Of a stretch of DNA of 64,000 bases, positions 56,234 through 64,000 are shown in pieces. The notes beneath the pieces are model-generated. The model was not told where the DNA came from, ran no database searches, and was given only the letters and a program-made list of their open reading frames with translations. The position numbers and the translations under genes were made by a program. The first letter of the stretch is position 1; every line of letters begins with the position of its first letter. The stretch spans positions 34,383,501-34,447,500 of the forward strand of contig NC_089035.1 of assembly GCF_034140825.1 (NCBI RefSeq), given 5' to 3'. The stretch is from Oryza sativa Japonica Group. Lineage: Eukaryota > Streptophyta > Magnoliopsida > Poales > Poaceae.

Positions 56234-59200
56234 TAAAATAAAAAAATGTGAACTTTTGATACTATATAACGAATTTTGCCTTGTTTTTAATGACCACCAG
56301 CAGATAGTCCGATGATTATAGAGCAGAAAAAAATTAAAAGGCTAGCACATTGAAAGGCAGTAGTTAGGAAAGAAAAAACCAACACCACCACGCACTGACA
56401 ACACCTATACAGAATCAGGAGAACACTAGCATCCAACCGGCCGTCGCTTGGCCAACAGAGAAGCTACCACCGAAACCGCCCAAAACTAGCACCAAACAAC
56501 GAGCATCACAACTCTAACCACGTCCATGGGATTAGAGGGAGAGAGTGAGATAGAAAATGGAATCGCTCTCCCCCACTAGGTCCACGGTGTTGCTAATATA
56601 AACTGTATAATAAACCCATGGCCAAGAAGAAAGTTCTGTTTTCTTAACGTTAGCAGTTCGAACATCAACTTAGCAGATAAGATATTTTTGCTATATATGC
56701 ATCCGAGGGCAAAATCACAGTCCGCATCTACCAAGGCCGGAACCCCCGACACGAACCATCCTAGCTACAGTACCTTGTTACCCGAGAGCCCTGCATCGGC
56801 TATTCAAGGAACTGTGCAATCCACCAACCTGGCTCGATGCGTGGGGCGGCATGCACGATCTATCTCAAGTTCCCAACCCCTGCAATACGAATTGACGCCG
56901 CATCCGCCCGCACCCCCTCCCCAACCCAACACCGCGCCAGCCAGCACGCGACCGGCCGGAGCGCGCGCCGCACAACTCACTCCTCCGCGCTAGCTTGATG
57001 TGCCCTCCCCTTCTCTCTCACGGAGTCCGCGAGGCAGGCACACGGCAGGTGGGGCGCGCGCGCGCCCGCACCGTGGGCTCCCGCCCGCCTCCCGGTGCTT
57101 TCCTACAAGATTGGCATCGAAATAATGGACGTGCCGCTGGGGCTAGCCGCACATGGACATGTCCCCCCCCGCCTGGCCACCGGTTATCGATCGATCGCCC
57201 ACCTTGCCTGCAGGGCCACAACCGCGCCCGCGCGCCGCGCTCCGCCAAAGTTAGTTGCCGGCCGGGGGAGTTCGATCGCGCCGGCGTTTCGTCTAGTGCG
57301 TGCAGAAGCGCGGGTTTTTCACCGGATCGTGGATCAGATCGGGTCGATGAATCCCATCGGGGTTTAGTGCGGTCGAGGAGGAGTTAATGACGGTCCAGTG
57401 CCTAGTACACGTCGTACTGGCCTGTTCGCGTACTAGCCCCGTTCGTCCCGTTCAGATCTCGTGGATGCGACGGGACGAGCCAAAACACGTAACGGTAGCG
57501 GCACAAAGCCCCTGATTAATGCAGGCCATTATTTTGTTTGTGGCTACCTCCCGGACCTTGGTTCTACTGATTAAATGATTGGTAAATTAGGCCAATCGGC
57601 CCGTAGCTGTGTAGTATTTCCTTCTCTCGCAGACCCACTAAACCCATAGCCTTAACTTAGTAGGCCCGTGATTACCTCCTTGGCGGACTTTACTTGGCTT
57701 CGTCGCAGCATGAATATTGGGGCATACAAGATGTGAAATTTGAGCACTCAATTGCTACGAAATACATTTCTCCTCCAGAAGGTCAAAGCTCTGCCATTCT
57801 AAAATTTCTGCTCATTAATATATCGGCCATTCAATTTGGGGGAACAAAAGAATACAAGAAACCCAAGGCGATCGAATGGCTGCTATATATGAAAATTAAA
57901 GGGCTTGGATCTAATCAAACTGAGGCTGCCCTTGTATTATCAAACCATCAATGTGGCTGATAACTCGACATGGACGCGTAGGGCCGGACTTGCGATCAAT
58001 GGAGATGATGCATGCATGCTTGCTTGCATTCAGTCAGACCAGGTTCATGCAAGCCGGTCAGAGTGAGGGCTACTACTATCATGGATGAGTGGCAGAAGCA
58101 GCATCAGATAGCCGCCTCTTATTGTGGTAGGACATGAAGCGCATGGCGTGCCATAAGGTTCATGCACCCCCTGCTCGATTGGATATACTCAGTGTCCGAC
58201 AGCCCAAAACAATGGCGATGCAAACCACCGCCCACACATAACAGACTAGCAGTGTCACCACCACTTGTGCAAGCAACATTTTTTTTAATGAACTCAACAT
58301 TTGAGGTAGAGTATCATTCATATAACCGAATCGCACGATTCTACAGTGATATCCTATTGCAGATTGACATGATAGTAGAAAGAAGGAATCGCATGCATGC
58401 ATAGTTACAACCACCAGATTTGGTGCATCACATAAACTTCCTCCGATCGATTGAACCAACGATCTCAGTATTTTAGCCGGAGAATCCCCTTAACACGAGC
58501 GCGACGAGAGACACGGGCATTATCCGGCTCAACCGAAGCCATGTGTTCTCCGTATCATGAGTTCATGACAAACTGGGCGATCGCTCGCTGAAAAAGGTCG
58601 CAGCGACGCGGATTCCGAAATGATACGTCGGTTGCGCACTTGCGCGCCCGCCCCAACCTTTATTAATCGGCACGTATGCTCGGCTCGACTCGATCGGTTG
58701 AATGATTTGTCGCCATCACAGCTGCAGTGATTGCGACCAGTACAACTGCAGCAGCCAGCCGCGACACGGAGAGCAACGGCTACGCCTCCAATCAATTCCC
58801 CCAATGCTGCGAGGGGAACCGCGCATTAACCAACATAGGAGTACAGTACATGCACATCTCCTAGCTAATGCACTGGTGGCTCGACGGAAACCGGAGAGGA
58901 GAGAGCGATTGGATCATTGCGAGGGGAAATGGAAAAGAGAGGCACGAGATTCCGTGCCAGCTCGAAAGAGCGCGAGAGAACGTGGGTCGGGTCGGCCGGG
59001 CTCGCTCGCCGTCCTTTTCTTCTCCCCCACCCAAACCCCATCGAAACAGCCAGGCGTGTGTGCGCGAGGCTATCCCCGCTTGTCGGACCGGCAAACCGAT
59101 CAATCGATCGATGCATTACACGGGCTTACAGGCTACGCTCGCGCTACCGGCTCAATCATGCGCACGAGGCACGGCATGGCGACGAGGCATAGCCAGCTAG

Positions 59201-59316
59201 TGGAGGGAATGTAGCTAGGATACTTCCTGCAAGCTCCAAGTGGCTCGTGAATACAGAGGCTAGCTTAAATTGATTGTTTTCTTAGTTTGTCAGCTCTCTC
59301 CGCGCGGTACATAACA

Positions 59317-59365
59317 CCGTACACGTACGCGCACCCGCCCGGGCGGGCGTGTGAGCGGTGTACGG
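59317..59365. repeat. Nested GC-rich palindrome
   Basis: Outer arms CCGTACAC (59317-59324) and GTGTACGG (59358-59365) enclose the 14-bp perfect palindrome CCCGCCCGGGCGGG (59334-59347). Confidence 0.75.
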
Positions 59366-60262
59366 ACTTATCATTGAGACTGTCAGAGAGAGATGGCTCG
59401 GTGAAAGATACTAATCGGGCATGTGTGACTGTACATGCATGAGGCCTCGTTTTGTTCCTACATGGATGAAACGTCTGATCGATGTACTACTGATCAACTG
59501 GTGACTTTTGGCCGGTTGGTCTTGATTTCCTTGGTCGTATATATACCCTGTGCATTAAGGTATCTTGGCTGACTTAGGCACGAGGGAACCAGGTATGGGC
59601 AATTTCTATCGGTTGGTTATTTTGGTCGGCCAGGAAGAAAATTTGTTTTCCCTCTCCATGGCCGAATTAACCATGAGCGAAGTATCGATCGTATGGAGTA
59701 CAGGAGTAGTAGCATTTAGAGATCGATACCACTATACCACTATCGGAAGTTTTGGTTGTGACGTCCACAATTCCACTCATTCAGGGCTCAGGGTCCAGCA
59801 GCGGTCGGCGTTGCATGGTTGACTGGCTGGTTCCCTGTGTCTGTCTCACCTTTGTGTTCAACTATCAGCCCGGAAGCTGCATATGTCTGTGTGTCTCAGT
59901 ACCATCACAGTATCGCAATGTATTCATTGCGAGCATTTCAAAGATCTCGTAGTTGCGTTGTGCACTTTGGAGGGCCCAGCGTTTCGCTTGCTTCACGTCC
60001 GATAGTTTTTGCCACATTCGCTTGCTTCATGCTCTACCGCAAGTCTGCAACTGTGCTCCCTGTACAACTGTACAGTATAGTAGTATATACAGACAATTAA
60101 AGAGGTTTACCAGCCCAGTTGACCAATACCAACCGATCCTTACCCGTTCCTCTTGACATCACCCGTTGCCGTTCAATCTGACAGGAAAAACAAAACAAAG
60201 GGAAAGAGCAACCTAATGCTACAGTAGTAGTCATTCACTCTGCAACCAAATTCCAAAACTCA

Positions 60263-60282
60263 ATGCATGCATGCATGCATGC
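60263..60282. promoter_or_regulatory. ATGC repeat (RY-type words) upstream of the glycosylase gene
   Basis: Five ATGC units give overlapping CATGCATG words, the RY motif bound by B3-domain factors. They lie about 170 bp upstream of the TATA box. This could equally be a plain microsatellite. Confidence 0.35.
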
Positions 60283-60433
60283 GCAGACAGCACAGCCTCC
60301 TCTCCTCTCTCTCGCCTGTGACCTGTCCCTACCTTCCCCCACCACCTTCCTCCTCATCTCTCCGCCTCCGTCCCTACCACCTTCCTCAGCTCCCCGCCCT
60401 TTTCCGGCCAACTAGCTCCGCCTCCCTCCCGGC

Positions 60434-60442
60434 TTATATATA
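60434..60442 (+). promoter_or_regulatory. TATA box of the glycosylase gene
   Basis: TTATATATA in a C-rich, otherwise TATA-free region, about 135 bp before the start codon. Transcription would begin near 60465-60475, giving a 5' leader of about 100 nt. Confidence 0.65.
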
Positions 60443-60571
60443 CCGCTTCCCGCCCCGCACCACAACCCAACTCACATCTCATCTCTTCGCTGCTGCTACT
60501 CGAAGCGCACATATTCCCGGAGTTAAATCATCGGTACACCGTCTCAGAGCATTTTTCTCCTCACGGACAAG

Positions 60572-63272
60572 ATGTGCAACTCCAACGTGAAGTCCGCCGG
60601 CGTCGCTCAGATCGACGGCCGCCCGGTGCTGCAGCCGGCGGGGAACCGCGTGGCGGCGCCTGAAGCTGCCCGGCCGCTCAAGAAGTCCCTGCAGAAGTCG
60701 CTCTCCATGCCGGCTTCGCTCGACAATGCTGCGGCCGCGACCACCTGCGCGGCGTCCCCCGAGAAGTCCCGCGCCGCCGACTTCGCCCGCGCTGCGGCGG
60801 CGTCTCTTCTCCCACCACCTACTCCAGCTTCGGTCAGTGCTAAGGCGACGAGGGTGTCTGGAGCCAAGGTGGCTGCCGCCAGGACTGCGGCGGCGGCTGC
60901 GGCCATGGGGGGCTTGGACAGGAGCAGGAAGCCCGCCAAGAAGGGCGGCGCCGCCGTGCTGCCGGTGGTGACGTTCGCGGGGCTCGAGGCGTACGAGCCC
61001 GCCGGGAGCATCGCGGCGGCGCAGCGGGAGCACGTCGCGATGGCGCAGGCGCAGCGCAAGATGCGGATCGCGCACTACGGCCGCACCGCGTCCTTCTCCC
61101 GAGTCGAAGGGAAAGTCAGCGCTACCGCGACGGGTGCCGCCGAGCTCGTCGCCGGTGCCGTCACCGGGCATGACGAGAAGCGATGCAGCTTCATCACTCC
61201 ATATTCAGGTGCGCACACACGACACCACACAAAACAATTTACACTACTGCGAAATTAACTCTTAACTAATACGCAATCGTTCATGCGCAGACCCCCTGTA
61301 CGTCGCCTACCACGACGAGGAGTGGGGTGTGCCCGTGCGCGACGACGAGTGAGTTTGCCCTTCTTTTTTTTGCGAATAATACAAGCATCCGATTGCTTTG
61401 CAACAGTTCTCCTCACATTTCGTGCCAACTGAAACGACAGGTTGCTGTTCGAGATGCTCACGTTGTCCGGCGTGCAAGTCGGGGCGGACTGGACCTCGAT
61501 CCTGAAGAGGAGACACGTCTACAGGTTCGAAAACAGAGCAACCCAATCCATACTCTGCTGCTAAAGATGAAGCCATCCGTGTGATACCAGTAGTATATTG
61601 GTGCTGATTTTGCGTTGCTGCTTGCTTGATCACAAATAGGGAGGCATTCTCCGGTTTCAACGTGGACGCTGTCGCCAAGTACACGGAGAAGCAGATGGCA
61701 TCGCTAAGCGCCGAGTTCGGCCTGGATTTGGGCACCATCAGAGGCGCCGTCAACAACGCCTGCCGGATTTCCGAGGTACTGTCACCTGCATCTGCATGCC
61801 AAGCTACTAGTACTATCAATTAAGCCCATGATCTTTCTGAACTTGTCCTCAAGCAAGAACGTTTCCATTCCTAGTAATCAGGACATTTGACAATTCTAAC
61901 AAGCTCGTCGTCCTATTCACTGACGTGCGATGTCCCAAAACTGTATTTTTCTTTAGATAGTTCACATAGAGCCCATACTCCTCAGCTTATTTTTTTGCAT
62001 TTCCATACTAGTGTTTAATTTCCGGTTGATGAATAGACCGGATGAGACAGTACCACAACTTGACAACCGAAACTTTACCAAAAAGAAAAAGGGAGGTCAA
62101 TGAATGAATGCTTGGGAAAGAAAGGTCAGTTAAGTGAAAGCGAAGCCTAACAGAATCCCTGACAGCTTACGCCCCCTCATGGTAGACAGCTCAATCAGCA
62201 GCTGCAGGGCCCTTTAAATGCCACTAGTAATTTGCAGAATCAAAGCAAAGTGCGTGGTAAAGTACAACAAAAAAGAGCGAACACTTCCTAGCTAATTGGC
62301 ATTTGACACCCAAGAGCTAGCCTGAAAGGCAGAAAGAAGCTACTCCCTCCGGTTGGTTTCATATTAATTAACGTTTTAGACAATGTTGATGTCAAACTTT
62401 TACTTTTATAACTTTCACCATCAATAACTTTAAAAATATTTAGTTTAAAGGAACTATAATAACATATATAGATTTGTCTTTTAAAGCACTATAATAAAAG
62501 TAAATATGCATTTATTTATTATATATATTATAGTAAAAAAATAAGATCAAAGATATATTTTATAGACCGTGTTATTGTACAAAACGTCAATTAAAATAAA
62601 ACCGGAAAGAGTACTAGTACTTGCTGTCAATCTTTTGGCTGAAGCCTTGCTTCGCGCCATCACGAAGGAGACACGGCTAATTAACTGTGCGCAACTGTTC
62701 TCTTTCGTGTTTAGTTGGCAAAGGGTTTCTGCACACGATGCATCGCTCTTGCACAGCTAGCGATCCAATATTCGGAGTGCAATCAACTATACCTAGTTTA
62801 AGTACGCTTAGTACGTAGCTGACGCCAACTAATCTATCAGTAAGTACACTGACCAGGGATTATCTTATTTTCGTGAGGTTAATTAGGTACGTATATACCT
62901 AGTACCTACTCAAATTCTACGTACAAGCAGTAGTTGTTATATATAAGTGTATATGCAGTGGAAGAATGGAGGGAGAATCTAATGGTGTACTTGATATATT
63001 CGATGAAACAGGTGAGGAGGGACTTCGGGTCGTTCAGCAAATACGTGTGGGCGTTCGTAAACAACAAGCCGCTGTCGCCGAGCTACAAATACAGCCGGAA
63101 GATCCCGGTGAAGACGTCCAAGTCGGAGTCGATCAGCAAGGACATGGTGCGGCGCGGCTTCCGGTTCGTCGGCCCCACCGTCATCCACTCGTTCATGCAG
63201 GCCGTCGGGCTCACCAACGACCACCTCGTGTCATGCCCGCGCCACCGCGTCTGCTCCTCCTCCTCCGCTTAA
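60572..63272 (+). CDS. DNA-3-methyladenine glycosylase I (TAG family)
   Basis: Five exons with GT-AG borders: 60572-61208, 61291-61348, 61441-61524, 61640-61775, 63012-63272, giving 391 residues with all phases consistent. The catalytic domain starts near residue 203: KRCSFITPYSDPLYVAYHDE then EWGVP, matching the RCxW...HDxEWG start of TAG enzymes (the Trp is replaced by Phe). Then LLFEMLTLSGVQVGADWTSI, FSGFNVDAVAKYTEKQMASL, NNACRISEV, and GPTVIHSFMQAVGLTNDHLV ending in CPRH. The Cys and His of the first block and the NDHLVSC His and Cys are the expected zinc ligands. TAG removes 3-methyladenine from DNA. The first 200 residues are Ala/Ser/Lys-rich low complexity, typical of plant members; targeting is not obvious. 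Intron 4 (1,236 bp) holds a Stowaway MITE. Confidence 0.9.
62343..62611. mobile_element. Stowaway-like MITE in intron 4 of the glycosylase gene
   Basis: Begins CTCCCTCCGGTTGGTTTCAT after TA and ends ATAAAACCGGAAAGAG before TA. Inner AACGTTTTAGACAATG pairs with the region GTACAAAACGTCAATT. Confidence 0.75.
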
Positions 63273-64000
63273 CCGATCTGACCATCGCCAAAACAGTTAC
63301 CGGCCAGCTCCCCGAAGGAAGCAAGGAGAAAAAACAAGAAGGAAAGAGAAAAAGTGAGAGATGAGATAGCCTCAAGTAGTAGTATACAGAACGGGTATTG
63401 ATTTGCGAGTGTGTGTATGTGTGTGCTTGTGTAGATTATTGTCCCTAACTAGGCAAGAAGCTTGATTGTCAATTACGTACGTATCACTTGGTGCGTGTCT
63501 TTCTTTTTTCTCTTTCCTTCATGTCTCGAGATAGAGATAGGGTGACGATCATTAGCGGGGTGGGCTACCCCAATCCCCAGTGCATGTGGCTTGATTAAAG
63601 CGGGATGAGATAGGCTCACAGTCACACAGGCAGGCAAGCAAGCAGGGTCAGGCCATGTGCTGCCGGCAAGCGCATGTGTAGGTGAGAGAGGGAGGGGAAG
63701 AAAAGCCTGCGCATGTGACACTGCAGCTCTTGCTCTCGCTAGCTCGTCCGTCCACCCGTCCGCGCTGTGCGCGCAGATGGGCGGACGCAGCGACGGACCC
63801 AGCCAGTGCACCATCCGGGCCACCGCGACACGCAAACACCTCCGGGCAGCCATGTCCACCGGGCCATTACTCCGCATGCACCATGCGCTGTATCATAGGA
63901 TTTTCATCTCCGTTCCATCACGAGCTCGCGACGACCAAGCTGGAAATACGGCATCTATAAACGTCACCAAAATGTACCGGCCAGCAGGGTGGATCCAGGA
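63273..64000. other. 3' flank of the glycosylase gene, no further gene seen
   Basis: The first part is likely 3' UTR. Frames on both strands at 63470-63960 overlap and match nothing known. Confidence 0.45.

Larger units (their letters stand above)
56243..60433. other. Long spacer upstream of the glycosylase gene, no gene identified
   Basis: Mixed composition. 56880-57370 is GC-rich with overlapping frames on both strands. 57700-57960 has an 88-codon frame that does not begin with ATG. 58500-59200 has frames on both strands. None matches a family I know and none shows a consistent exon structure. Palindromes near 59317-59365 are listed separately. The part near 60400 is the glycosylase promoter. 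Confidence 0.4.

Noticed and set aside
57694-57960. 88-codon frame
   Set aside because: It does not begin with ATG, has no family resemblance and lacks splice context.

Overview
The window reads as nuclear DNA of a grass, very probably rice (Oryza). Genes have GC-rich 5' ends grading into AT-rich introns, with GT-AG introns of plant size. The space between genes is filled with the mobile elements typical of rice: Stowaway, Tourist and hAT MITEs, long-TIR Mutator-like elements (MULEs), a CACTA relative, a Helitron end, LINE 3' ends and solo LTRs. Gene names come from protein motifs read by eye; no database search was possible.

Layout. 1-26 kb is almost all repeats: a Pack-MULE at 1.1-2.6 kb carrying two host gene fragments, Stowaway MITEs, two long intron-like, non-coding-looking tracts (5.3-9.2 and 12.8-17.6 kb), a Helitron 3' end at 9.25 kb, a solo LTR at 12.0-12.8 kb, a CACTA relative at 19.0-20.2 kb, a hAT MITE nested in a Tourist-like element at 21.3-22.1 kb, and a second Pack-MULE at 22.4-25.8 kb whose TIR was split by another solo LTR. 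26.2-28.2 kb holds a six-exon gene for Ycf3-interacting protein 1 (photosystem I assembly). It is followed by three small single-exon genes (29.0-35.6 kb) that share short motifs and look like diverged members of one plant-specific family.

36-52 kb is a defence-type cluster: a DUF4220/DUF594 membrane protein gene, head-to-head with a CC-NB gene that stops before any winged helix or LRR; a convergent gene that has a coiled coil, winged helix and LRRs but no P-loop nucleotide-binding core; and, after a repeat-rich gap, a 986-residue NB-LRR gene with a near-perfect 213-bp tandem duplication in its LRR region and an altered kinase-2 motif. The 319-bp divergent promoter between the first two carries three W-box-type TTGAC[C/T] words.

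52-60 kb is again repeats: two more MULEs, one containing a palindrome-ended insert followed by (TA)55. 60.6-63.3 kb is a five-exon DNA-3-methyladenine glycosylase I (TAG family) gene with a long low-complexity N-terminal extension and a Stowaway MITE in its large fourth intron.

The most unusual points are the convergent pair of NLR-like genes whose domain sets complement each other, the fresh LRR duplication in the third NLR, and five long-TIR MULE-type elements in 64 kb, two with captured gene-like fragments and two that were themselves interrupted by later insertions.
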